DNA of 64,000 nt from positions 1-64,000 of the forward strand of contig MDLA01000175.1 in the NCBI GenBank assembly GCA_001730015.1. The letters are read 5' to 3'. The DNA is from Chromatiales bacterium (ex Bugula neritina AB1). GTDB taxonomy: Bacteria > Pseudomonadota > Gammaproteobacteria > Granulosicoccales > Granulosicoccaceae. Below, piece after piece: positions 52,203 through 61,228 of this stretch; within the stretch, counting starts at the first letter, position 1, and each line of letters opens with the position of its first letter. Under the pieces are notes generated by a model. The model was not told where the DNA came from. It saw nothing but the letters and a program-made list of their open reading frames with translations, and ran no database searches. The position numbers were made by a program, and so were the translations under genes.

Positions 52203-53534
52203 TCAAACCCGATCAAATATAGAGCCAGCACTAGGAGTAGAAAATCGATGATATATACGAGTAGCCGAGGCATCCGTTAAGCCCGATATATAATCACAAA
52301 TAGCCCGCTCCGGATTATTACAATTTTGCGTCTCTTCATACGCACCGGTAGGAAGCAGTCGCTCCGGATTATGCAAATAGATATCGAAAATCTTCAATAC
52401 CACCTGCTGTCCGCGATACTGCAATGCCTGTAATTCCGGTCTCAATATCACCTCTTCCATAATAAACTTCTTTAATAACTTAAGCATCGCCATAGCATCT
52501 TTCGTCATGCGGGCTTGCAAGCGAAGCAGCGGGTGATCAAGCTCTTGCAGTTCACCCAATACCACATGCGTAATCAGCCAGCCCACCAGTTTACTAATCG
52601 CGTGCTTGCGTTTTTTATTGCTGCCACTGAACAAATTCTCTGTGTAGAAATCACGATTTCCGGCGATCGGGTTGTCGAGTATTTCCTCCAGCGGCTGTAA
52701 AAACTTCAGTTGCCACTGGCGTGGTGATAGTAACGACATAGCAATCGCATCTTCCAGATCGTGCACACCATAGGCGATATCGTCGGCCAGCTCCATTATA
52801 GATGTATCGAAGCTTTTATAACGGGTTTTCAAATGCCCGGTGGACGGGGAGGTTGTTGCCGTGAAGGTTGATCGATCCGATTCAGAAAAAGGCTGCAACA
52901 CCCAGTTGAGGACGTCTGCTTCATCGCTATAGATGCCTTTAGGCGGATGCCACTGATCCAGATTCAGTGATGAAGTGCTGGCCGCTGTTTCATTGTAGCG
53001 CGCCAGATCGTCGCAAAATCCCGGGTATTTTATAATACCTAAAGTGGCGCGCCGGGTGAGGTCGAGACCGCAGTTTTCAGAGTATTCGCCAAGGCGTGCG
53101 AGTATACGCAGGCTTTGCCCGTTGGCTTCGAACCCGCCGTGATCGCGCATCATGTAATTCAATGCTACTTCGCCGCCGTGCCCAAACGGTGAGTGACCGA
53201 TATCATGTGCCAGACAGGCGGCGTCCATCAGCCCGGACGGTGCCAGCCACTGCTGGTGTTCTTCCGTTTTAGCAGTAGCACGCAGGTGTTCGCAAATGCC
53301 GGAGCCAATCTGCGCCACTTCGAGGGAATGGGTCAGGCGGGTGCGGTAGAAGTCGCTCTCGCCAAGGCCCAGTACCTGAGTCTTGGATTGCAGTGCACGG
53401 AACCAGGCGCTGTGGATAACGCGCGCACGATCACGCTGAAAGTGGCTTTCGGTGGCGCCGGCGTTAAACCGGGTTTTAGTTGAGGTTCGTGTTTGCGAAC
53501 GACGGGCGATCCAGTCTTCCAATGGGTAATACAA
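52203..53534 (-). CDS. dgt: dGTP triphosphohydrolase
   Basis: 443-residue HD-domain dNTPase. It hydrolyses dGTP (or dNTPs) to the deoxynucleoside and triphosphate; some relatives starve phages of dNTPs. Motifs: FRALQSKTQVLG and RTRLTHSLEVAQIG (first His), AHDIGHSPFGHGGE (HD pair), MELADDIAYGVHDLEDA (last Asp). It begins at a TTG (53534): an ATG 5 bases upstream is in another frame and no other start exists between the upstream stop and the conserved N-terminus. Length fits the family. Located between the TIR-FGE gene and a racemase-like gene. Confidence 0.9.
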   Translation of the reverse strand: MYYPLEDWIARRSQTRTSTKTRFNAGATESHFQRDRARVIHSAWFRALQSKTQVLGLGESDFYRTRLTHSLEVAQIGSGICEHLRATAKTEEHQQWLAPSGLMDAACLAHDIGHSPFGHGGEVALNYMMRDHGGFEANGQSLRILARLGEYSENCGLDLTRRATLGIIKYPGFCDDLARYNETAASTSSLNLDQWHPPKGIYSDEADVLNWVLQPFSESDRSTFTATTSPSTGHLKTRYKSFDTSIMELADDIAYGVHDLEDAIAMSLLSPRQWQLKFLQPLEEILDNPIAGNRDFYTENLFSGSNKKRKHAISKLVGWLITHVVLGELQELDHPLLRLQARMTKDAMAMLKLLKKFIMEEVILRPELQALQYRGQQVVLKIFDIYLHNPERLLPTGAYEETQNCNNPERAICDYISGLTDASATRIYHRFSTPSAGSIFDRV

Positions 53535-53602
53535 TTCATTTAGGCAGACAACAGCTTATCGCAATCTGTGGGGAATTGCCCGCCAGCGTGGCTTTAGGGA
53601 TG

Positions 53603-54286
53603 CTACAGTAATACGGGTTGAGCGTCTGCCAGCCAATGGATCGCATCGATAATATCGTAGACGGGCAGGCCGGTGTGCTGGCGGATCTCCTCTTTGTACG
53701 GTGACAGATTGGTGCATTCGAGAACAATGGCTCGGAGTGATTCTGACTGTCGGCTTAGCTGCCCGGCCGAATGTAAAACCTCCTGCAATGCCGTGAGACG
53801 GTTAAGTTCCGGCAAGTCGCGGCTGATGGTTTGCCGCAGAGTGTCGTCTTCCTGCAAGCCGCTCACGGCCGCAGGTTTGTTTTTCCCGAAATGGCGCGGG
53901 CCTAGTGTTCTACTGTCGAAGGTAATTATTCCCAAGCGCTCGATGCCGCCGTGAATCTGCCCCAGCAGTGGCAATAGCACAAGTGCTGATGTAACCACGG
54001 GAACATTGCACAGTCTGGACAGCTGCTGCTGCATCGGGCTTAAAAAACCACATGAGGTGGTGATAATTGAAACGTGTTGCTCTTCGAGCTCAATGGCAGC
54101 GCGGCAGAAATCTGTTTCGAGATTCTCTGCCATCCCGCGTTCGGTGATTACCGTATCAGGCTTTGCCCGCTCGACTGTCTTGTAGATAACCGGGTAGTTA
54201 AACGAGGCGGGGTTTCCGATATCTCCCGGTAACCGTGGAAAACGGGTGTTTAGCATGAGTACGCCAATAGGGCGCCGGTTTTTCAT
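53603..54286 (-). CDS. Asp/Glu racemase-superfamily protein
   Basis: About 227 residues. The two-domain racemase fold is indicated by RPIGVLMLNTRFPRLPGDIGN at the N-terminus and the two cysteines of a two-thiol active site, TTSCGFLSP and LECTNLSPY. This matches the aspartate/glutamate/hydantoin racemase group; the exact substrate is uncertain. Two possible ATGs exist (54325 and 54286); I chose 54286 because it starts directly at the first strand. Upstream of dgt on the same strand with a 68-base gap. Confidence 0.75.
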   Translation of the reverse strand: MKNRRPIGVLMLNTRFPRLPGDIGNPASFNYPVIYKTVERAKPDTVITERGMAENLETDFCRAAIELEEQHVSIITTSCGFLSPMQQQLSRLCNVPVVTSALVLLPLLGQIHGGIERLGIITFDSRTLGPRHFGKNKPAAVSGLQEDDTLRQTISRDLPELNRLTALQEVLHSAGQLSRQSESLRAIVLECTNLSPYKEEIRQHTGLPVYDIIDAIHWLADAQPVLL

Positions 54287-54343
54287 TCTAATCTGGCGGC
54301 CGGGGACGGTAGCCCCGGCACACATTTGTCCGGTTCAATAGCG

Positions 54344-55630
54344 CTATTTCAGGCGATACTTGAAGCCCATGTTGAATATAACGGTAGGATCATCACTGGG
54401 GTCGGGTTCTTCCGGATCTTCTGGGGTGGAGGTGATGTCTGTCTGCCTGAGAGATAAAGTCACCGTGTAGTCCAGACGATTATTCAAGTGGTATCGATAC
54501 GATGAGGTCAGCAAATGGCTGATGGTTTCTCTGTCGGCACCGGTATCCGTCTGGCTGTCAGAGAATGAGGCGGCCCAGGTATTTACCCAGTCAACACGAT
54601 CTGACAATTCATGTGTATAGCTCATCTGGTTTCGAATGGCCTGAGTGGTTTCATCGCCGAAGACAGGCTCATAGGTAACCAGATTGATGAACTGGCCTTT
54701 ATAGCCATAGGGTTTGGCATATTCCCACTGCAGCAATAATTTTGGATCGTCGTCTGCCTGACCGCTTCGTTCACTTGCCTGGAAGCCCGCGCCGAGTCGT
54801 ACAACCCAGCCATGTCGGCGTACACTAATGGGTTCCTGATCCAGTATTTCGTCAACGGTTAATGCGCCGAGTGCGCCGAGCTTTCCGTCTCTGACAGCTC
54901 CACTGCGTGCCAGTGCTGCTTCTATTGCTGCGTAGTAATCTCGGCGATACTGATCAACCCCGAAGCGGCTTTTGAATTCGTCTTCCCGGTCAATAATTTC
55001 GGCCACTTCAAGTGCGACTGAATCGGGAATGGGGCCGGTTAGAATACCTTCAACGTTGAGTTCTTCGACAATGCGAATAACCTTTGCCAGTGGCGTTGCA
55101 TTATAGACTCTGCCGTAGCCCAGCCCGATAGTGGCTGAAACGTCGTCGTCGGGTGCTGAGTCATCGTGGGCATAACGTCCCTGACCGAACCAGAATGTTT
55201 TCGGATGCTTGGAGTTGATGAAATAGGTATCAATGGTTCCTTCTGCCTCGACGGTCCAATTGTCGAAGTGATCGGGTAATTCCTCTACTTCGGGGTTGCC
55301 ATCGGCATCAAGGACCGTTGCGCCGTTTTCATCAACGACATTTTGCGTTGGCGTTATTCCGAATTGCCTGGCTTTTGCCGATGCACCCAATGTGTAATTC
55401 CACGAACGGGGCAAGGTGCTGAATGTTTTGGAATATTGACTATTGAAGTCAAGATCGTAGTCGATCTGTTCGTTTTGCGGCCCGTCGCCAGCATTAAACT
55501 GGGCGTCAAGAAATGCTTCTTCATATGAACTGTTGGCAACCAGGTAGTCCTGCAAAATGACAGCGTTGGCTATCATTGGCGATCCGCAAATGGCTATTGT
55601 CAGTGCGGATTTTGAAACATTGAAAATCAT
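54344..55630 (-). CDS. exported outer-membrane-type beta-barrel protein, unknown function
   Basis: 428 residues with an N-terminal signal peptide (SALTIAICGSPMIANA). The mature protein has many alternating strands with aromatic girdle-like ends (FNSQYSKTFSTLPRSWNYTLG, HGWVVRLGAGFQA, LLLQWEYAKPYG, HLLTSSYRYHLNNRLDYTVT) and ends in a strand NMGFKYRLK. That suggests a beta barrel of about 14 to 16 strands, but the last residue is Lys rather than the usual Phe. A helical, charged insertion lies near residues 200-260. No family recognised; monocistronic. Confidence 0.6.
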   Translation of the reverse strand: MIFNVSKSALTIAICGSPMIANAVILQDYLVANSSYEEAFLDAQFNAGDGPQNEQIDYDLDFNSQYSKTFSTLPRSWNYTLGASAKARQFGITPTQNVVDENGATVLDADGNPEVEELPDHFDNWTVEAEGTIDTYFINSKHPKTFWFGQGRYAHDDSAPDDDVSATIGLGYGRVYNATPLAKVIRIVEELNVEGILTGPIPDSVALEVAEIIDREDEFKSRFGVDQYRRDYYAAIEAALARSGAVRDGKLGALGALTVDEILDQEPISVRRHGWVVRLGAGFQASERSGQADDDPKLLLQWEYAKPYGYKGQFINLVTYEPVFGDETTQAIRNQMSYTHELSDRVDWVNTWAASFSDSQTDTGADRETISHLLTSSYRYHLNNRLDYTVTLSLRQTDITSTPEDPEEPDPSDDPTVIFNMGFKYRLK

Positions 55631-55860
55631 ACGGTGGGGGCTCCAGGCGAGGCTGTATATCTCGCATATACTTTCAATAACGATACGAAGTGTAACGATA
55701 GCGTTACAAATATATAGTAGTTTGGAGATCCCTTGTGCACCTGGAGCGTTACTGACTGGTTATGAAGGGCTGATTTTTACTATTTTAACAATTGCGGGCC
55801 TGTTACCCGTTTTTTACGGCTGATGGTGCTGCCCGCGGATACTTGGCGGGGAGGGATTGA

Positions 55861-57549
55861 CTACAGCATGTAGAAGAGCAAAAACACCATAAGAGAGCCA
55901 ACAACCAGTGCAACCATACCGGTTGAATCCAGGGTTTTGGATAGCCATGCTCTGGGGCCTAGCCAGTCGGTAACACGGTTCACGCTGTATTGAGCGAGAC
56001 GATCAGTACTTCCGAATAGCGTTGCTGTGGTTTTTTGCACTGCTGTAATAAGCGGCGTAAGGGCGCTGACCGCAGCAACCCGGTAGAACCAGTCGGTATC
56101 CAGATTGGTTGATTTGATTTCCGGAGGGTACCTGCCGCTGATGAACAGTACGGTGAATGCCAGTGCTGAGAACATCAGGAGTTGTAATTGCGTGATGACA
56201 TGCGTTGTGGTGTAGGGCGCATAGTCGACGGGATAGGGCAATATCGCGTAGAGCGATTGTGGATAAACGCCGATAGCAATACACAAAAATGAAGCGATCC
56301 CCATGGCAATCAACATATTGGTTGGTGCTTCTTTACAGCGCTTGCCGCTGTCGTGAGCAAAAAAAGCAAAAAATGGAATTTTAATTCCGGAGTGATCCAT
56401 CACGCCCGCTGAAGCTAAAAGCAGTATCAGCCAGACCCAGGTGTAGTGCTGCTCAGCGACCGCCGTCAGGATCATCGATTTTGATATGAATCCTGAAAAA
56501 AGCGGGAAGGCGGAGATGGACATTGACCCGATAATGCAAAATACGGTGGTCCAGGGCATCGATTTATACAAACCGCCCAGTTCGGAAGCCTTGATGGTTT
56601 TAACGCGGTATAGAACAGCGCCCATCGCCATAAATAAAAGTGCTTTGTACAATATGTGACTAAAGGCGTGCGCTGCGGTTCCGTTTAGAGACAACTCAGT
56701 ACCTATTCCAACGCCAACGACCATAAAGCCGAGCTGGTTGTTGAGGCTGTAGGAAAGTACGCGTCGCAGATCGTTTTCGATAACCGCAAACAGGATCGGG
56801 AAAGCGGTCATGATCGCGCCTATCCAGATAAGTATTTCGGTACCGGCGAACCCTCGGGCCAGTGCGTAGACAGCAAGCTTCGTTGTGAAGGCAGAGAGAA
56901 TAACGGTGCCTGTGACAGTAGCTTCGGGGTAGGCGTCCTGTAGCCAGTTGTGCAACAGGGGAAATGCGCATTTGATACCAAACGAAATGAAAATAAACCA
57001 GGAAGCAACAGAGCCCAGGCCGATATGTTCAAAAGCCAGACTGCCGGTGGTATGGAGCTGCAGCAACACACCGGTTAGCAGGATAACTCCCGAACCAACC
57101 TGAATGATCAGATAGCGCATCCCGACTCGATAAGCGCGGTTTGTTCGTCTTGCCCAGATCAGAAACACCGAGGCGATAGCCGTCAGTTCCCACCATACAA
57201 ATAGTGTGAGCAAATCTCCGGCGAGTACAGCACCTATCGCGGCGCCCTGGTAGATCAGTGCGGCCACTTGCTGTATCGGATCCTTAAGGTGGAAGGCGTA
57301 AATTGCGCCTATTACAGCGGCGATATGGAAGATGAGCGCCCAGACAAAAGCCAGTTTATCGAGCCGGTAACTCTCAAGCGGTAGTCCGAATATTGAAGCC
57401 TGACCGTAGTTTCCGTAGGGAGTCAGGCATAGCAACAGCATGCCAAGTAATGGCACAAACAAAACGCAGTAGCGTCTGCTCGCAGCAGGCAGTAGCGGCA
57501 GCAGTATACCGACTACCAGAAACAACAGGGCGGGATTAAGGCTGGTCAT
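55861..57549 (-). CDS. Mrp/complex-I-like antiporter subunit (MnhD/NuoL/M-like), third copy
   Basis: Membrane protein of about 562 residues of the proton-pumping NADH:quinone oxidoreductase M/L superfamily with roughly 14-15 helices. Conserved blocks: FVWWELTAIASVFLIWARR, FGIKCAFPLLHNWLQDAYPEA, TVTGTVILSAFTTKLAVYAL and LSYSLNNQLGFMVVGVGIG. The longest frame adds 48 polar residues, but the ATG at 57549 starts at the first helix (MTSLNPALLF) and is chosen; it overlaps the small upstream gene by 14 bases. Last gene of the antiporter operon; one of three D-type subunits that replace a single MrpA. Confidence 0.85.
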   Translation of the reverse strand: MTSLNPALLFLVVGILLPLLPAASRRYCVLFVPLLGMLLLCLTPYGNYGQASIFGLPLESYRLDKLAFVWALIFHIAAVIGAIYAFHLKDPIQQVAALIYQGAAIGAVLAGDLLTLFVWWELTAIASVFLIWARRTNRAYRVGMRYLIIQVGSGVILLTGVLLQLHTTGSLAFEHIGLGSVASWFIFISFGIKCAFPLLHNWLQDAYPEATVTGTVILSAFTTKLAVYALARGFAGTEILIWIGAIMTAFPILFAVIENDLRRVLSYSLNNQLGFMVVGVGIGTELSLNGTAAHAFSHILYKALLFMAMGAVLYRVKTIKASELGGLYKSMPWTTVFCIIGSMSISAFPLFSGFISKSMILTAVAEQHYTWVWLILLLASAGVMDHSGIKIPFFAFFAHDSGKRCKEAPTNMLIAMGIASFLCIAIGVYPQSLYAILPYPVDYAPYTTTHVITQLQLLMFSALAFTVLFISGRYPPEIKSTNLDTDWFYRVAAVSALTPLITAVQKTTATLFGSTDRLAQYSVNRVTDWLGPRAWLSKTLDSTGMVALVVGSLMVFLLFYML

Positions 57550-57889
57550 CAGTTTTCTCACTGACTGCAGCGCTGGCGCTGGCCGGATCCGAATCGGGCG
57601 AGGGAATTTCGTTGCTGGTATCCGAGTCTTCAGGTTCGTAGTAGGTTTCTTCTCTGCCGATAAACTTACGCAGTTGCTTTGCGGTAAGCACAATGGCGCA
57701 ATAGCTTAGAAAACCATACCAGGCATAGAAGCCCGGCCATTGCTCGAAATTGAAGTGCCCGTGTTTGTGGTAGAAAAAATCGGCGAGAAACAAGGCGGCG
57801 CAAATGACTGCGAGTGCATTCACCAGCAACTTTATATTGGCGGGCTTGTCCAGCCACCAGTTTTCCGAGGCGTTGGATCTGTGGTTCAT
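57536..57889 (-). CDS. small membrane protein in the antiporter operon
   Basis: 117 residues with two transmembrane helices (LLVNALAVICAALFLADFFYH and a second around YAWYGFLSYCAIVLTAKQL) and an acidic, Ser/Pro-rich cytoplasmic tail. Its ATG overlaps the preceding D-type gene by 4 bases, so it is co-translated with the antiporter. Unassigned small proteins at this place occur in Mrp-like clusters. Confidence 0.75.
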   Translation of the reverse strand: MNHRSNASENWWLDKPANIKLLVNALAVICAALFLADFFYHKHGHFNFEQWPGFYAWYGFLSYCAIVLTAKQLRKFIGREETYYEPEDSDTSNEIPSPDSDPASASAAVSEKTDDQP

Positions 57890-59361
57890 GGCAGCTCAGC
57901 CCTCAACGGTATCAGGGTGACGAGATGATTCAATGCATCACCGAACATGAACAGTAGAAAGGTACCCGCTGCTGTGATGCATAACGGCACAACGCACAGC
58001 ATAGGCGCTTCAGCTACTTGTATTGTGGGTGTTTTCTGTTCAGGTGTGAGATAAAAAGCTCGTGCGGCAACTGGTATCAGGTAAGCGATGTTAAGCAGCG
58101 AGCTCAGTAGTAATGCGCCCACAATAATCCATTGGCTTGCTTCGAGTGAACCGAGTAACAGATGCCACTTCGCCCAGGAGCCACCGAGGGGTGGTAATCC
58201 TATAATGCTGATTGATCCAATGAAAAACGCAGCAAAGGTAAATGGCATGCGGTAGCCGAGGCCGCGCATGTCACTGATTTCAGTTTTATGTGTGGCGACG
58301 TAGATGGCACCGGCACAGAAAAACAGCGTAATCTTGCCCATCGCGTGCATGGCAATTTGCATAGTGGCGCCAATTATACCGGCAGCGTTGGCGAGCATAG
58401 CGCCAACAATCACATAGCTGAGCTGGCCGATTGTCGAATAGGCGAGGCGGGCTTTGAGGTTGTTTTTTGTTAGTGCAACCAGTGACGCTACGGTGAGCGT
58501 AAAAGTGGCCGTCCACAGTGCAATGTCGCCTGCGCCGGTTTCCGCGACCAGGTCGATACCGAAAATATAGATGGTGATCTTGAGTACGGTAAACACCCCG
58601 GCTTTTACCACCGCCACCGCATGCAGTAAGGCGCTGACGGGTGTTGGAGCAACCATTGCCGCCGGTAGCCAGCGGTGAAAAGGCATCAGTGCCGCTTTGC
58701 CGGTGCCAAAGGCAAATAGCGTAAGTAGTATCAGTGCGGTGGTAGGGGTGACGTGATCTTTTAAAATGCCACCCGCACGAAAATCGAGGGTGCCGGCCAG
58801 GCTATAGGTCCACAGGGTAGCGAACAACAGGAAGCCGATAGACGTAAACATTAATATGCCAAGGTAGATCCGACCACCGCGGCGCGCGTCTTCGTTGCCT
58901 TTGTGGGTAACAAGCGGATAGGTCGATAAGGTCAGCATTTCATAAAACAAAAACAGCGTGAACAGATTGCCGGCAAAAGCAATACCCATTGCTGCAGAAA
59001 TTGATATGGCAAAGCAGAAGAAAAACCGGGTTTGCTGAACTTCACCGTTACCGCGCATGTAGCCCATGCCGTATACGGTGGTCAGTATCCATAGCCCCGA
59101 TGCGACTGTAGCGAACAACAGGCCCAATGGTTCTACCTGCAATGAAAAGCTCAGGCCTTTAACCGGCTCTGCGAGGATTAACTGCGGTGAGTTACCGGCA
59201 AGTACAGCGGGGTACAGGCTCAATACGGCTGCAAAAAGTGAAACCCCGGTGACCAGTGAAATGGTGTCACGTGTGTTGGGTGATTTGTTTTGCATGGCAA
59301 GCAGCACGCCGCCACACAGGGGAATTATCAGGCAGAGTAGCAGTATTGTCGGGGCATTCAT
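57886..59361 (-). CDS. Mrp/complex-I-like antiporter subunit (MnhD-like), second copy
   Basis: 491 residues, about 14 helices, proton-conducting transporter family. YEMLTLSTYPLVTHKG, GTGKAALMPFHRWLPAAMVAPTPV with the conserved Lys, SALLHAVAVVKAGVF with His and Lys, and LAYSTIGQLSYVIVG are clear. 4-base overlaps on both sides show tight coupling. Confidence 0.9.
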   Translation of the reverse strand: MNAPTILLLCLIIPLCGGVLLAMQNKSPNTRDTISLVTGVSLFAAVLSLYPAVLAGNSPQLILAEPVKGLSFSLQVEPLGLLFATVASGLWILTTVYGMGYMRGNGEVQQTRFFFCFAISISAAMGIAFAGNLFTLFLFYEMLTLSTYPLVTHKGNEDARRGGRIYLGILMFTSIGFLLFATLWTYSLAGTLDFRAGGILKDHVTPTTALILLTLFAFGTGKAALMPFHRWLPAAMVAPTPVSALLHAVAVVKAGVFTVLKITIYIFGIDLVAETGAGDIALWTATFTLTVASLVALTKNNLKARLAYSTIGQLSYVIVGAMLANAAGIIGATMQIAMHAMGKITLFFCAGAIYVATHKTEISDMRGLGYRMPFTFAAFFIGSISIIGLPPLGGSWAKWHLLLGSLEASQWIIVGALLLSSLLNIAYLIPVAARAFYLTPEQKTPTIQVAEAPMLCVVPLCITAAGTFLLFMFGDALNHLVTLIPLRAELP

Positions 59362-60836
59362 GAGCCCGCTCCCAACAGTGTCTGGGCAACACGACCGGCA
59401 AGTCCGGCTGTGAGACGTGTATCGATGCCAAAGTAAAGGGTTAGTAGTGCGAATACCCAGCAGGGCACAAGTATCAGCGCCGGAACTTCTTTAACGTTGG
59501 CGTGAGATGCCGGAACCGGTTTGAAATAGGCGGCATCGATAACTTTGCCTATATAGACCACCGCCATTAGCGAGGAGGCAATTAAAAGAGCGGCGAGCAC
59601 AAGCCACTCTTTTTCCAGGGCTGCGCTGATCAGGTACCACTTACTGATAAAGCCCGCGGTAAGCGGAACACCGACTAATCCTAATCCCAGGATCACAAAG
59701 GCGGCAGTTGTATAGGGCATTGTGCGTCCAATTCCAGCCAGGTCGTCGAGTTGGCTGGACTCGACGCGATAGATCATTGCAGCGAGCGCAAGAAACAGTC
59801 CGGCTTTGATCATTGCATGATTGAACATGTGGGCAATCGATGCGGTTAGACCATCAACGTTCAGCAAACCGAGCCCGAGTACCATATAACTGAGCTGGGC
59901 TACACTGGACCATGCGAGTAGCCGTTTGACATCTGTTTGGACGGTAGCCGTTAGTGAGGCTATTAGAAAACCCGCGATGCTCAGTGGCACCAGGAGTTTA
60001 TCCAGCTGCATCTGGTTGAAAGAAAATTCGACGCCGTAGACATCGAAAAAAAAGCGGATCATTACATACAACGAAACTTTGGTTGCGGTGGCTGCAAGAA
60101 AAGCTGTTGTCGCTTTAGGCGCGTAGGTATAGGAGTTCGGTAACCAGTAGTGCAGCGGAAAGACGGCAACCTTTAGTGCTATCCCGATAGTAAAAAACGC
60201 GAAGGATGCCTGAATTACCCGATTGTCTGCATGTGCGGGTAGCCGCTCGGCCAGATCGGCCATATTCAGGGTGCCGGTAACCATGTACATAAAGCCGATC
60301 GCAATCAGAATAAACGTAGCGCCGATAGTGCCCATGATCAGGTAGCGGAATGACGCCGTGAGTGCGCGCCTGTCTCGACCGCGCGCAATCAGTGCGTATG
60401 TTGAGAGCGAAGATATTTCTAAAAATACGAACACATTAAAAGCATCACCGGTGATGGTGATGCCGATTAACGATGCCATGCACAGCAGGAACGTTGTGTA
60501 GTACAGGCTGTGTCTGTGTTTGCGCATGATCGGACGTAAAGATTCCCGCAATGCGCTTAACACTATAGATCCGAAAAGTGTGACGAGCGCCAATACGAGT
60601 GCGGTGAGCTCATCTATTCTTACTTCTATACCCCAGGGCGGTGGCCAGCCACCCATCTGATAACTTATTTCATAACCACCCCAGACCTGATGCAACAACG
60701 CGAACGCTACTATTACCGACATCCAGGCAGCGCTGACAGCGACTTTCCATGCCTGCTCGCCGTTGCGCATCATCGAGCACAGCGGGGCGGCGAGTAGTGT
60801 CAGTAGTAGTACAATTGCTGGTAATTGATGAGTCAT
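59358..60836 (-). CDS. mnhD: Na+/H+ antiporter subunit D (MnhD/MrpD-like), first copy
   Basis: 492-residue polytopic ion-translocating subunit homologous to NuoM/NuoN. It has FVFLEISSLSTYALIARG, LKVAVFPLHYWLPNSYTYAP, LAWSSVAQLSYMVLGLGL and HMFNHAMIKAGLFLAL. Conserved membrane Glu, Lys and His are present. Its ATG overlaps the mnhC stop by 4 bases, the canonical C-D order of Mrp operons. Confidence 0.92.
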   Translation of the reverse strand: MTHQLPAIVLLLTLLAAPLCSMMRNGEQAWKVAVSAAWMSVIVAFALLHQVWGGYEISYQMGGWPPPWGIEVRIDELTALVLALVTLFGSIVLSALRESLRPIMRKHRHSLYYTTFLLCMASLIGITITGDAFNVFVFLEISSLSTYALIARGRDRRALTASFRYLIMGTIGATFILIAIGFMYMVTGTLNMADLAERLPAHADNRVIQASFAFFTIGIALKVAVFPLHYWLPNSYTYAPKATTAFLAATATKVSLYVMIRFFFDVYGVEFSFNQMQLDKLLVPLSIAGFLIASLTATVQTDVKRLLAWSSVAQLSYMVLGLGLLNVDGLTASIAHMFNHAMIKAGLFLALAAMIYRVESSQLDDLAGIGRTMPYTTAAFVILGLGLVGVPLTAGFISKWYLISAALEKEWLVLAALLIASSLMAVVYIGKVIDAAYFKPVPASHANVKEVPALILVPCWVFALLTLYFGIDTRLTAGLAGRVAQTLLGAGS

Positions 60837-61228
60837 GACTCTGCGTCTGTTACCGGCTTTGGTGCGGCTTCCTGTTCATGATCTGCGTTGTCCATGGCAG
60901 CGATTTCGATTTCATCGACAGTGCCATACGATTCATAGATTCGAACGGCTATGGCAAGGCCGAGTGCGGTAGTGGCGACACCGACAACAATCGCGGTGAG
61001 GATCAGCACGTGCGGTAGCGGGTTGCTGTAACTCGTGATGCCTTCAGCGAGTATAGGTGCGGTACCGCCGGAGACTTTTCCCATTGATATAAAAAGTATA
61101 AACACGGCGGTCTGAAAAATATTCAAGCCAATGATTTTTTTTACCAGATGGCTGCTCGACATAACGATGTACAAGCCGGACATCATGGTGATTATCACTA
61201 CCCAGTAGTTAAATAGCCCGGTGAACAT
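60833..61228 (-). CDS. mnhC: Na+/H+ antiporter subunit C (MnhC/NuoK-like)
   Basis: 131 residues with three helices, NuoK fold: GLYIVMSSSHLVKKIIGLNIFQ in helix 1-2 and DPLPH-type segment YSNPLPHVLILTAIVVGVAT in helix 3, plus a charged C-terminal tail. It starts immediately after the MnhB fusion and overlaps mnhD. Confidence 0.92.
   Translation of the reverse strand: MFTGLFNYWVVIITMMSGLYIVMSSSHLVKKIIGLNIFQTAVFILFISMGKVSGGTAPILAEGITSYSNPLPHVLILTAIVVGVATTALGLAIAVRIYESYGTVDEIEIAAMDNADHEQEAAPKPVTDAES

Noticed and set aside
53333-53539. ATG at 53539 as the dgt start
   Set aside because: It is out of frame with the conserved dGTPase sequence; the in-frame TTG at 53534 is the only usable start.
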